Positions 21,153-31,833 of a stretch of 64,000 nt of DNA are shown in pieces. This stretch comes from CAMREV01 sp051650525 (GTDB taxonomy: Bacteria > Bacillota_I > Bacilli_A > Mycoplasmatales > Mycoplasmoidaceae). The translations under genes were made by a program, and so were the position numbers. Numbering within the stretch: the first letter of the stretch is position 1; each line of letters opens with the position of its first letter. Below the pieces are notes generated by a model. That model saw only the letters and a program-made list of their open reading frames with translations. It had not been told where the DNA came from and did no database searches. The stretch lies in the NCBI GenBank assembly GCA_051650525.1, contig JBOFJE010000012.1, positions 124,001 through 188,000 of the forward strand, read 5' to 3'.

Positions 21153-21800
21153 TTATTTTAGTAAATCAGGTGCATTAATCATTATATAATTTTTAATCTT
21201 TTTTCGAACAGCAAATATTGCATTCTTAATATCTGATATAGATGTATTAAATAAAAGTGAAATTTCTTTGCTACTCATCCCATCTATTCTGCATCTAAAT
21301 ATTTTAATTTTTTTGCTTCATTTTTTGGATTTTTCAAGATCATTCAAACATTCTTTTATTAATTTAAATTTTCTCTCAATATCAATATTTTTTATTGTTT
21401 CTTTTTCTAGATCAGCAGTTTTTAAATTTTTTTGAAATGAAAAATTATTATTGATATCATCATAACTAATATAATTATTAATTAATAAATTTTTCTTATT
21501 TAATTGTTTAATAATTTCATTCATAGCATATGATGTAGATTTTAGAAAAAGTCATTTACCTACATCATAAGTTCCTCTTGGATCAAAACTATTGACTGCA
21601 TTAATGAATCCTATAAACAAATCTTGCACTGAATCCTCTCAATTCAAATTTGATACTGACATTCATTTTTTTCATTTTTTATAAAAACTTCCAATAATAA
21701 TATGACCTATATTCTTTCATAATATATTTATATTCTCTTGATATTTTTTAGGATCATCTTGGTATTGAATAATTAAATTGACGCTTGTATTTAAAGTCAT
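21153..21800 (-). CDS. Sigma-70-family alternative sigma factor-like protein
   Basis: 215 residues with a region 2-like segment (NWEDSVQDLFIGFINAVNSF, with the DxxQ and FDPRG pattern) and a C-terminal region 4-like helix-turn-helix (IDGMSSKEISLLFNTSISDI). No region 1 or region 3 of a housekeeping sigma is present. Mycoplasma genitalium MG428 is an established alternative sigma factor of similar size that controls recombination genes; orthology here is inference. Shine-Dalgarno AGGAG lies 6 nt before the ATG. Five TGA codons in the gene are Trp. It lies between leuS and rlmB and is convergent with leuS. Confidence 0.7.
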
Positions 21801-21814
21801 TTTTTCTCCTTTTT

Positions 21815-22561
21815 TTAATTATTTTTATATTTTATATAACTTAGAATAATGCCTGTTGCAACTACAACATTTAAAGAATCTATAATTCCATACATTGGTA
21901 TTAATAAATTAAAATCTGAAATACTGGTAATATTTTCGCTCACTCCTTTCTCTTCATTCCCTATAATTAAACAACAATTAAAATTATAATCAATATCATA
22001 AATAGATTTTTTTGCATTAACATTACTAGAAATTATCCAAAAATTTAGTTTTTTAAGTTTATTTATAATATTTGATAGATTAGATACTTGTAATATATTG
22101 GAATTGTAAATGGTCCCTTTACTTATTTTCTCCACAATATGATTTATTGGAGATTGATTGTTTTTTTTTATAATAATACCATTAACACCAAAACAATTTG
22201 ATGTTCTGATAATTGAACCAAAATTCCCGACATCATTTATACTATCTAATATCAATATTAGTTTATTTTTTATATTAGTTTTTGATATTTTTTCATATCA
22301 TAAATCGAAATCAGAAGTTAAAAAATTATTTGCCTTTATAAAAGCTATAATATTTTGATTATTTAATTCATATTTATTAAGAAAAGAAGCATTTTCATGG
22401 ATAATGTATGGTATATTTTTTTCTAAAGCAATATTTTTAATGTTTCTAAAAATTCCATAACTATGTATAGAAATTATTTTGTTATCATTTTTTAAATATT
22501 CTAAAATAACTTTTTTACCAATTATTATTTTGTCTTGTTTTTTAACATTAGAATTATTCAT
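21815..22561 (-). CDS. rlmB: SpoU-family 23S rRNA/tRNA 2'-O-methyltransferase (RlmB type)
   Basis: S-adenosylmethionine-dependent ribose methylase with a trefoil-knot fold. 248 residues: an N-terminal substrate-binding domain starting IIIGKKVILEYL, then motif 1 NVGNFGSIIRTSNCFG, motif 2 LIIGNEEKGVS and motif 3 LIPMYGIIDSLNVVVATGI. It lies 12 nt after cysS, the conserved firmicute neighbourhood for this methylase. One TGA-coded Trp joins the two halves. Confidence 0.92.
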
Positions 22562-22573
22562 ATATTTTCTCTT

Positions 22574-23887
22574 TTAAAAAAGTAATTTCTTATTAATTAA
22601 TACTACCCTTAATTTATCAGATTCATCATAATCTTTGTTATCATATTTTTTTTTTCAATCTTTTAATAAATAAAGATTATTTTTATCATACAAATCTATA
22701 AACTTAATTCCTAATAAATCTAAAATATTAAAAACTTTATTTAATGTATCATTTAATTTCTTTCATTCATTATTTTTTATTAATGTAGAAAATAATTTAA
22801 CATTATTTGAAATACTCGTTAACACTAATGGAATATTTAAATTGTCTCCTAATGCATCTATATCATCTTTGCAAAAACAAATTTTATTTTCTAAAAATTC
22901 ACCATTTATAATTAAATGAGACTTAGCATTATTTATTTTTAGTTCTAACTTTTCTATATAATTTTTTGCATCATCTAATATTCCATAGTTAAAATTAAAT
23001 GGTTTTGAGTAACTCGTTTGAAAAAACATTCATCTAATATCATTAGAGTTGTATTTAGATAATAAATCTTTTACCTTTATAAAATTATTGAGTGACTTAG
23101 ACATTTTTAAATTATCAATAGTTAAATGACCTACATGCATTCATATTTTTGAAATATTAATTCCATTTAATGCATTTGACTGAGCATTTTCATTTTCATG
23201 ATGAGGAAATTTTAAATCAATTCCACCACCATGAATACATGTTTCTTTTTCAAAAAAATTATCTATAATTGCTGCACATTCTGTATGCCAACCAGGTCTT
23301 CCCTTGCCAAATGGAGAATCTCATGTAATCCCTTCAGCTTTGTTTTTTCACAATGCAAAATCATTTTTATTTATTTTATTGTTATCTTTATTTTTTTCTC
23401 CTATTATATTATTTATAATTTCATTTCCAAAAGTAGCTCCATAATTAGAAATTTTGTTTGTATTAAAATAAATACCATCTCCCTCTATTTTGTATGCAAA
23501 ATTCTTTTCTAATAATTTTTGAATATATTTAATAATTATATTAATATTATCTGAAACTTTTATAAATTTTGGTGGTGAGTAGATATTAATTTTTTTTAAT
23601 ATATCTAAATATAATTCAAAATAAAATTTTGAAAGCTCTAATTCATTTTTATTTTCATAAATTGATCTGTATACAATTTTATCGTCAATGTCGGTTATAT
23701 TAGAAATATATTTAATATTAAAACCCTCCAAAATAAGATATTTATATAAAATATCAAAAATTATAGTTGGTCTGATATTACCAATATGGACATCATCATA
23801 TACTGTTGGTCCACAGACATACATTTTTACATTATTACTATTTTTAATTTCAATTTTTTCTTTTGTTATGCTATCAAATATTTTCAT
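22574..23887 (-). CDS. cysS: Cysteinyl-tRNA synthetase
   Basis: Charges tRNA-Cys. 437 residues with CGPTVYDDVHIGNIRP (zinc Cys and HIGH), the zinc-ligand stretch WHTECAAI and IHGGGIDLKFPHHENE, and KMSKSLNN. The C-terminal part is short but within the mollicute range. Eight nt separate it from pcrA upstream; rlmB follows. Confidence 0.97.
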
Positions 23888-23895
23888 ATAATTCC

Positions 23896-26040
23896 TTAAT
23901 TATTAATTCTAGTAATAGATTTATGTCTTTTATTGATTTTTTTGTTTCCAAATGGAGCAGGAAATGAAATAATCAAACTATCGTCATACACATTCAGAAC
24001 TAATCCTTTCCCAAAAATACTATGTAATATGATATCACCTATTTCAAAAAATACATTTTCATCATAAAATTTATCTTTAAAATTAGCATCTTCATTCATC
24101 ATTTTATTACTATAATTTATATGATTGCTGACAATATCAAGATTGATACTATTTTTTATTTCATTTAAAAATCTAGAAGGAGTTTTTAATTTACTATTCT
24201 GATAATTAATTCCACTATTGGAAGAAATAAAAAGGTTTTCTTTTGCTCTTGTCATTGCAACATATGCAATTCTTCTTTCTTCTTCAATTCCGCCTTCATT
24301 TAATGATCTAAATGATGGAAATAAGTCTTCATTAAATCCTAATATAAAGACATTTTTAAATTCTAATCCTTTTGATGAATGAACAGTGGATAATGTAATA
24401 TATTTATCAAATAATATTTTTTCTTCACTATCTGTATATAATGATATTTCCTGAAGGTAATCAGAAATAGTGTTATTTGGATTATCTATTTGGTATAAGA
24501 TAATCGAATTTTTTAATTCAGTTAAATTTTCTAATCTATGTTCTTGATCTATACTTTTTAAATATTCTTCATATTTAGTAACTTGAATAATATAATCAAT
24601 TAAGTCAGAAATTGTCACATACTTATAATTTTTTATTAAATTTATTAAATTAATAAAATTCAAACATGCATTTCTTGACTCTCCCTTGATTTCATTAATT
24701 TTTGATAATTCTTTTGTTAATGAATAATGTATACTAACATTGTTATTTTGGGCATAAATAATTATCTTTTCATAAGTCTTTTCTGAAAATCTTCTTTTAG
24801 GGATATTATAGATTCTTGAAAGTGCTATGTCATCTTCAAAGATTATGTATCTTAAATATGCAATTATATCTTTGATTTCCTTTCTTTTATAAAATTTTAA
24901 TCCGCCAAAAATAATATAGGGAATGTTTCTTCTAAAAAGAAATTGTTCTATATTTCTAGATAAAGAGTTACTCCTATAAAGTATAGCAATATCAGAATAT
25001 AAGTATTTTTTTTCATTAATAAGATGTTCTATCTTATTCATAATTCATTTAGATTCTTCATCATTGCTATTTGCATTATAATATTGAACATTATTTAATT
25101 TAATATTTCTAGTAAATAATTTTTTTTCTATCCTATTTTTATTATTTTTTATTAATTCATTAGAAACATTTAATATATTTGGAGAAGAACGGTAATTTTC
25201 TTCTAATATAATCATTTTATAATTAGTGTAATAATCTTTGAAATCATCAAATATATTCTGGTGGGCCCCTCTTCATGAATAAATCATTTGATCTGGATCT
25301 CCCACAACAAAAATATTTTTGTTTTTTTGAGATAATAATTTTATTAATTCAAACTGATCCTCGTTAGTATCTTGAAATTCATCAACTAATATATATTTAA
25401 AAAATGATTTTCATTTATCATTTACCTGTTTATTATTTTTTAATAAAAATATCGTTTTTAAAATTAAATCATCAAAATCTAAATAATTATTTATGCTTAA
25501 GTGTGTTATATATAAATAATAGCATCTTGTAATTATTTCTTTTGAATCAGAGATAGACTTTTCATCAAGATAATTTATAATTTCATCATATGAATCAATT
25601 TTTAGTGATTTTATCTTCTTCACCATTTTAAAAGCATCTTTTATTGAAATAATATCTTTAGAAAAATTATTTTTAATAAAAATTTCTCTAATTATTGATA
25701 ATTGATCTTCATCATCTATTAAAATAAAATTCTTTGGAATGTTAATAAAGTGAGAATCTTCTTTTAATATTTTTAAACATATGCTATGGAATGTACCAAT
25801 TCATTTAAAATTTGAACTTGCAGATTTAGCCAATATTCTTCTTTTTATTTCATTAGCTGCTTTATTTGTAAAAGTAAAAGCTAAAATATTAGTCGGTGGA
25901 ATTAAATATTTTGATATTAAAAAAAGAATTCTTTCGGTTAATACAAGGGTTTTTCCACTTCCAGCTCCTGCTATTATAATTGTTGGAGACTCATTAGCAT
26001 TTATTCCTAATTTTTGTTTATCATTAAATTGACTCATCAT
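23896..26040 (-). CDS. pcrA: UvrD/PcrA-type superfamily 1 DNA helicase
   Basis: 3'-5' DNA helicase in repair and replication restart. 714 residues with Walker A AGAGSGKT at 24-31, motif Ia FTNKAANEI, motif II DEFQDTNEDQ, motif III GDPDQMIYSWRG, EENYRS, STVHSSKGLEF and motif VI VAMTRAKENLF. The C-terminal tail has the glyco-rich FEIGDIILHSIFGKGLVL module seen in PcrA. Its start overlaps the RDD protein by 17 nt. Confidence 0.95.
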
Positions 26041-26755
26041 ATTTCTCTTCTTCTTTTTGGACTAATATATTATTCTCATCAAATATACCTGGCATATCAA
26101 TATTTACATCATTAGAAATTTTTGACTTTTCCAAAATATTTTTTTTGATTACAAAAAGTGTGTCAGTACAAGATATATTATCTACCCAGGTTATTTTCCT
26201 TGACTTATATATAGTATTAATAAAAATGAAAATTAGAACAACTAATAGTGCTAGTGAAAAAGCACTATAAAAATATGCTATTATTTTAATTTGCTGCGAT
26301 ATATTATTATCACTTTTTTGGCCCAAATCAATTAATAAAATTGCTTTAAAAAAATTCAGACTATTTTTGTCTCCAATAAATATAAATATGATAGAAAGCA
26401 AAAAGATTAAAATTTCATAAAAAATAGATAAAAAAAATTCTCTTTTAAGAATTTTTATAAAAAATCTATTGCTTGATTTAATATTATTAAAAATTTTGAC
26501 ATTAAATAAATACATAAATAGGGTTTGTCCATATTTCCATTGAAAAAATACTAAATAAAAATTAGATAAAAAAATTATTCCAATTGTTGCTAATAAAAAA
26601 TATCATCTGGAAAATTTCCCATTTATATTAGATAATCAATAAAATAATATCATAAATAACAAAAGTAAAAAGTAGTCAAAAACCCTTGAAAATACTCTAT
26701 TTAATCAACTAGGCCTAGAAAAAGTTTTTTTAACTAAAATATAATTATTTTTCAC
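26024..26755 (-). CDS. RDD-like integral membrane protein
   Basis: 243 residues starting at GTG (a TAG directly precedes it in frame; AAGGG lies 8 nt upstream). Hydrophobic helices fall at about 20-42, 50-72, 105-128 and 140-165. The N-terminal SRPSWLNRVFSRVFDYFLLL with Arg and Asp, and WKYGQTLFMYLFNVKIFN resembling the GxTxGKxLxxIxV block, fit the RDD family, whose function is unclear but sometimes transport-related. The long charged tail ends ...QKEEEKYDESI. It overlaps the GT2-like gene by 11 nt and pcrA by 17 nt. Confidence 0.6.
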
Positions 26756-27650
26756 CTAAAAAACCCTTAAGGCAGTATCTTAAAGTAGGTTTAAAATTCA
26801 AAATAAATTTGATAGAAGGATTGTTTTTTCACAAATTTAAGTATTTATTATTCTTATAAAAAGGATATAAATTCATAATAGAATTATTTGCATTTAAAAT
26901 TGCATTTTTAAAAACCAAATGGTCATTTAAATAATTCAAATTAATTTGTCTTAAAAATTCATATAAAATCATTGTGGTAATTATTGCTTTATAATATTCC
27001 TTATCATCAATATCATCCATTTCGTCAATCTTATGAAATAGCTTTTCTGCATCCTTAATAATATAGTATGCACTATAAGTTGATCTTTTATCTAAATCAG
27101 AACTAATAAAAATTCCAGTTTCTAGCAGTATTTTTTTTGAAAATTTTACTGCTAAAAAAATAAATTCTAAAAACATCTTTGTGAAATTTGATAGAAATAT
27201 TTCATTTTCAAGCAAGATTTTTTTTGAAATTATCATATTTCAAAATCTTATTTTTTCATATGAAAAAGCTTCTTTGAAGTTTGATTCATTACCTTTTTTT
27301 AAAGAATTAAAAAATATAATATCATAATCTCCATTTATGCCATCAATTAATTGTGAAAAATTATCTAAAAATATTAAATTATCAGTTGCAAGAATAATAT
27401 AGTCATTGCTAGCTTCTCTAAAACCCAAATTATAACTATATGCATGGCTTTCAATTGGCCAAGAAAAAAATATCTTGGTCTCTGCATTTTTAAAATTAAG
27501 AGATTTAAAAAAATTAAAAGTTTCTTCACAATTATTTTGAACAATAAAAATTATTTCAACAAATTTATAATCAATATTTTTAAGATTTTTAATAATATGA
27601 TCATAATTAACAAATTTGTTAATAATACTATAAATTATTGATAATTTCAT
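26745..27650 (-). CDS. GT2-like (GT-A fold) glycosyltransferase-related protein
   Basis: 301 residues. The N-terminus MKLSIIYSIINKFVNYDHIIKNL, EIIFIVQNN and SYNLGFREASNDYIILATDN mirror the GT2 layout (SVIIPxYN, ELIIVDDGS, xxARNxGLxxAxGxYIxFLDxDD). The metal-binding DxD is reduced to a single Asp in ATDNLIFLD, so activity is uncertain. The second half is helical and unassigned. Two TGA Trp codons bridge the frame, and it runs into the RDD gene. Confidence 0.6.
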
Positions 27651-27692
27651 ATTATTCCTTTCTGATTAAATTTTCTTTTATTTAATATAAAT

Positions 27693-27992
27693 TTATTCAG
27701 CTATAAATGGTAATAATGCAACTATTCTTGCTCTTTTAATTGCATTTGAAACTCTTCTTTGATGAGAAGTACAGTTACCGCTAATTTTTTTTGGTAAAAT
27801 TTTACCATTATAATTAGTATATTTTATTAAATTATCAATATTTTTATAATCTATTACCTCAATACCTTGCGCACAAAAACGGCAGAATTTTTTTCTTTTA
27901 TAAAATTTGAAATTGCTTGTCCTTTTATTTCTAAAGTCAGGTCTAGTCTTTTTTTTATCATTATTGTCTATTATTTTATTATCTTCCATCAT
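27693..27992 (-). CDS. rpsR: 30S ribosomal protein S18
   Basis: 99 residues with the S18 core CRFCAQGIEVIDYKNIDNL and KISGNCTSHQRRVSNAIKRAR. The N-terminal extension is charged. It keeps two Cys of the zinc-type form. It is the last gene of rpsF-ssb-rpsR, the universal firmicute order. Two adjacent ATG codons are possible starts. Confidence 0.97.
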   Translation of the reverse strand: MMEDNKIIDNNDKKKTRPDFRNKRTSNFKFYKRKKFCRFCAQGIEVIDYKNIDNLIKYTNYNGKILPKKISGNCTSHQRRVSNAIKRARIVALLPFIAE

Positions 27993-28003
27993 AAATCCTT
28001 ATA

Positions 28004-28480
28004 TTAATCCTCGATATCATCTAATCAATCTAAATCAAAATCATTAATATTTTCTGGATTAGACTCATTATCTTGAAAAGCAGGTTCTTTTTTTTCTTTT
28101 AAATTTTCTTTTTTAATTTGTTCCTTAAAATCACTAATAATTTCATTATTTTGATTTTTAAAATTGATATTTTTTGAACCACCAAATGATTTAATATTAT
28201 CAATTATTATCTCATGGGTGTAAATTGTATTGCCCTCATTATTTATAAAAGATTTTTTTTGTAATCTCCCATCTATAACTACAGGTGTTCCTTTTTTTAA
28301 ATAAGTCCCTATAAACTTTGCTCTATTTTCTCAAGCAGTACAATTAAAAAAATAAACATCATCATTCATACCCATTGCATCATTACATGCAACTGAAACT
28401 CTACACAAAGTCGATCCTTTCTTTGTTATAATCAACTCAGGGTCAGAAGCTAATCTGCCAGCTAACATTACTTTATTCAT
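28004..28480 (-). CDS. ssb: Single-stranded DNA-binding protein
   Basis: 158 residues with an OB fold: MNKVMLAGRLASDPELIIT, YFFNCTAWENRAKFIGTYLKKGTPVVIDGRL. The acidic C-terminal tip DLDWLDDIED is a variant of the DDDIPF tail that recruits partner proteins; the final Phe is missing. It sits between rpsF and rpsR with 2- and 11-nt gaps. Confidence 0.95.
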
Positions 28481-28482
28481 AA

Positions 28483-28920
28483 TTATATATCTGTTAATTT
28501 TACAGGAACATCATCCTTAAGTTTCAGAATTCTCTCTTTTTCATCATCAATTTTAGATGTAAGTTTAGAATAAATTTCTTTTCTCAAATTACTTTTTGCA
28601 ATTTTTTTAGGATTCTGAGTTGCAGCATAACCATAGTCTTTTTCTAAATTAATTATAATAAATCTTATAACATTTTTATTTAAAATAATCAACCTTCTAA
28701 ACTCAGCTATTATAGATGCATCATCACAATTAAAATTTAAAACATAATAATAACCTGAAGATTTTTTATTAATTAAATATGCCAATTTTTTATGACCTAG
28801 ATCACTAATATCAACATTTTTTATTAAAGATAAATAATTAATTATATCCTTAATTGAGGATTTTTGCTCAGGTTCTGATAAACCTCCATCAATGATTATC
28901 ATTGCTTCATATTTTGGCAT
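28483..28920 (-). CDS. rpsF: 30S ribosomal protein S6
   Basis: 145 residues beginning MPKYEAMIIIDGGLSE with the S6 core KLAYLINKKSSGYYYVLNF and an N-terminal beta-alpha-beta pattern. It carries a 45-residue charged C-terminal extension. First gene of the rpsF-ssb-rpsR operon. The best Shine-Dalgarno (AGGAG) is 14 nt from the ATG, which is unusually far and may reflect autoregulation or another ribosome contact. Confidence 0.95.
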   Translation of the reverse strand: MPKYEAMIIIDGGLSEPEQKSSIKDIINYLSLIKNVDISDLGHKKLAYLINKKSSGYYYVLNFNCDDASIIAEFRRLIILNKNVIRFIIINLEKDYGYAATQNPKKIAKSNLRKEIYSKLTSKIDDEKERILKLKDDVPVKLTDI

Positions 28921-28986
28921 AAAAATTTAATACACTCCTATTTTAATATTAACTAACTCAAAAGCAGAGTCACTTATACTTTTTTT

Positions 28987-29015
28987 ATTATACTATAAAA
29001 CATATTTTAGTTAAA
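28987..29015 (-). promoter_or_regulatory. Promoter of the rpsF-ssb-rpsR operon
   Basis: On the minus strand TTTAAC (29010-29015), a 17-bp spacer and TATAAT (28987-28992). The predicted leader is about 60 nt and includes a small ACTC/GAGT hairpin. I could not recognise the S6:S18-binding leader motif. Confidence 0.55.
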
Positions 29016-29075
29016 TTTATTTATAATTAATTATATATAATAAAAATGTTATATTAAATAAAAATAGGAATTATT

Positions 29076-29960
29076 ATGGCTTTTTTTAGGAAAAAACCTT
29101 TTAAAAAAATTATTTTAAATAATAATAATTTAGGGCATGAATTAGATGAAGGAGATATGTGAATAAAACAACTTATTTTGTCTAATAATATAGATGAAGG
29201 TAAGTTGGAAAAAAATAAAATTATTTCAGATAAAAATTTGAAAGATGGATTAACACAAGAAGTCATAAAAAATATAGATAAGAATGTAATAAAATTAAAA
29301 AATGAATATGTTTCAAAAAAAACATCTGCTGATAATGTAGAAAAGAGTAGTAATTCTGAAAGTAATTTAATAGATAAGAAGAATGATGAACCAAAAATTT
29401 TTGATAAAAATAATAAAATATGTAATTTTGATGATGGATATAGCAATATAAATTTTTTTACTATTAATTTAGATAATTCAATTGAGTCTAATAAAATATT
29501 GAAGAACCGTGAAGTTACGAATGATTCTTTATCATACCAAATTAATGATATTCAAAATGAAATAGATAACAAAGAAAATGATTCAAATTTTTTCTTTGAA
29601 ACTGTAATGAATGAAGTTGAAAATAATCATTCATCAACTAAATTAATTGACAATAAAATAAATGTTGAAAATAAGAATGATAGTCAAACTGATTTTTCAT
29701 ACTATAAACTTGCAAAAAATCCTGAAGATTTAGAAAAAATATCATTATATGATTTAATTGATTTTTTAAATAATATACAGCCTCAATTTTTAAATGTCAT
29801 TCAAAAAGAAATTATTATTCAAATTGTTGATAAAAAAATTAATATGATAAGAGAATTAATAATTATAAAGAAAGATAGAATGGTTTTATTAGCTTCATTA
29901 AATGTAATAAATGCATTAACAGAAGGTTTAGTTTCTTTTAAACTAAAAATAATAAAATAA
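29076..29960 (+). CDS. Asn/Lys/Asp-rich protein with helical C-terminal domain, unknown function
   Basis: 294 residues. The first 200 are low-complexity and hydrophilic, probably disordered, after a basic start MAFFRKKPFKKIIL and a TGA-coded Trp near residue 29. The last 90 residues (LAKNPEDLEKISLYDLIDFLNN onward) look like a compact helical domain with alternating Ile/Leu. No membrane segment. TAGGAATTATT precedes the ATG. Thirteen nt upstream of argS, so probably co-transcribed; I cannot infer a role. Confidence 0.65.
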
Positions 29961-29973
29961 AGTTAGGCGGAAA

Positions 29974-31632
29974 ATGAAAAATTACATAAAAGAAATAAAA
30001 GATATTATTAAAAATATAATTTTAAAAATATATAGTGATCATGCTGATTTAAATTTTATTGTAGAAAAAACTAAAGATATAAAATTTGGGAATTATTCTT
30101 CGAATATATCAATGGTGATAGCTGGAAAAATTAAAGAATCTCCTTTTAAAATTGGAAATATGATAATTGAAAAAATTAATTCTAAAATGTTTAAAAAAAT
30201 TGAAGTGGTCAATCCAGGGTTTCTTAATTTTTATTTTTCTGATTTAGAGAATGAGAAAATTGTTAATGAAATACTAATTCTTAAAGAGAATTGTGGTCAA
30301 TACTCTAATAATGGCGAGTGAATTAACATTGAATATGTATCAGCAAATCCTACTGGGTATTTACACTTAGGACATGCTAGAAATGCAGCTGTAGGCTCAA
30401 CTATTTCTAATGTTTTAAAAAAATATGGCTATAATGTTGATTCTGAGTACTATGTTAATGATGCTGGAAAACAAATTGATATTTTAGGTGTGAGTGTCCT
30501 TGTTAGATATTTAGAATTATATGGAATTAATAAAATATTGGATGAATCTTTTTATCAAGGCAAGGAACCATTTATAATTGCTAGTTTTCTGAAAAAAACC
30601 TATTGCAATAAATTTATTAATACTGAATTTTATGAAACTAAAATTTTAAATGAAGAACATAGGAATATTATTAATAATTTTTCTAAATATTTTTTGCTTG
30701 AGATAATAAAAAATACCTTGAATTTATTCAATGTAAATTTTGATATTTTTTATCATGAATCTGAAATTTACATAAAAAATTTAATTCCTTTAAATTTAAA
30801 AAAGATGATTAATGATATTTATTTAAGTGATGGAGCATTATGACTGAATACACAGAAATATGGAGATGATAAAAATCGTGTAATTATTAAATCAGATTCT
30901 TCCATGACATATTTTACTCCTGATATTATTTACCACCTTATCAAACTTTCAAGAAGAAAATATGTTAAAATAATTGATATTCTTGGGGCTGATCATGGTG
31001 GTTATGAAAAAAAAATGCAAGCTGCTATTAAATCAAGTGGTAATGATGCTAATCTTTCTGTAATAACTCTTCAAATGATTAAACTGTTGAAAAATGGTTC
31101 TGCTTTCAAAATGTCAAAAAGATCTGGTGTTGGAATTACTATGATGGATCTTATTGACACCATTGGATGTAATGCTTCAAGATGATATCTTTTATCGCAA
31201 GATACAAATTCACATTTGGAAATTGATGTTGATAAATGTACTAAAAAGGATAGTACCAATAATTTCTACTATATTATTCATTTATATTCAAAATTAAATA
31301 AAATTATAAATATATATTATAATTCTGAAAATACATATGAGAAATGTGCTGAAAATATTTTATATACTGTAAAGGAAATAGAAATAATTGATCATATTTC
31401 TTTCTTTAATATTCTTATTGAAAATGTTGCAAAAATGTTTGAAATTCAAAAAATTGGCAATTACATTTATTCCCTTGCTGTATTGTCACAATCTTATCTT
31501 TCTAGAATTGATTTTAATTCAACTAAAATTATGGAAAAATATAAATTAGATCTAATTTTATCTATCAAATGAGTTTTATATTCTGGATTAAATTTATTGG
31601 GAATAAATCCTGATAAGATTGAAAATAATTAA
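29974..31632 (+). CDS. argS: Arginyl-tRNA synthetase
   Basis: Charges tRNA-Arg. 552 residues, family-typical length. The N-terminal Add-1 domain is followed by the HIGH motif SANPTGYLHLGHARNAAVGS, the DILGADHGGYEKKMQAA block and the KMSK-type SAFKMSKRSG, then the DALR anticodon domain at the C-terminus (SYLSRIDF). TGA codes Trp at several places. AGGCGGA precedes the ATG. Confidence 0.96.
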
Positions 31633-31640
31633 TTTTACAC

Positions 31641-31669
31641 TTGAATATGATGATTTTTAATCTTATAAT
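31641..31669 (+). promoter_or_regulatory. Near-consensus promoter of the 31-codon mini-gene
   Basis: TTGAAT (31641-31646), a 17-bp spacer and TATAAT (31664-31669), starting 8 nt after the argS stop. It is one of the best promoters visible in the window. The predicted start lies near 31676, leaving about 33 nt of leader before the mini-ORF. Confidence 0.7.
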
Positions 31670-31708
31670 ATTAATGTATAACAATTTTACATTATATTGG
31701 AGATGAAA

Positions 31709-31804
31709 ATGCAAAACTTTACAAAAAATTTGGATAATTTAATAAAAGAATTAGAAGAAGTAAGACAAGAAATTAAAAATACTCTTAATAACTTAAATGA
31801 TTAA
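31709..31804 (+). CDS. 31-residue coiled-coil-like miniprotein (or small RNA gene)
   Basis: The ORF encodes a 31-residue peptide starting MQNFTKNLDNL and continuing with a heptad-like LIKELEEVRQEIKNTL helix. ATTGGAG sits 6 nt before the ATG; a second in-frame ATG is two codons upstream. It has its own promoter 40 nt upstream and a 13-bp stem terminator 2 nt after the stop, giving an isolated transcript of about 160 nt. No known family. A small RNA with an incidental ORF is the alternative, but the good ribosome-binding site favours translation. Confidence 0.6.
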   Translation: MQNFTKNLDNLIKELEEVRQEIKNTLNNLND

Positions 31805-31805
31805 T

Positions 31806-31833
31806 AAAAAATAGATGCTTGCATCTATTTTTT
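31806..31833. terminator. Bidirectional terminator between the mini-gene and nfo
   Basis: A perfect 13-bp inverted repeat AAAAAATAGATGC / GCATCTATTTTTT around TT, with T-tracts on both strands. It ends the plus-strand mini-gene. For the minus strand it includes the last codons and the TAG stop of nfo. Confidence 0.85.

Noticed and set aside
21147..21160. Bidirectional terminator between leuS and the sigma-like gene
   Set aside because: The 3-nt gap and flanking T-rich codons do not form a stem; no terminator can be supported there.
29054..29446. Minus-strand ORF opposite the Asn-rich protein upstream of argS
   Set aside because: Hydrophobic shadow of a low-complexity Lys/Asn-rich frame; the plus frame has a good ribosome site and operon context.
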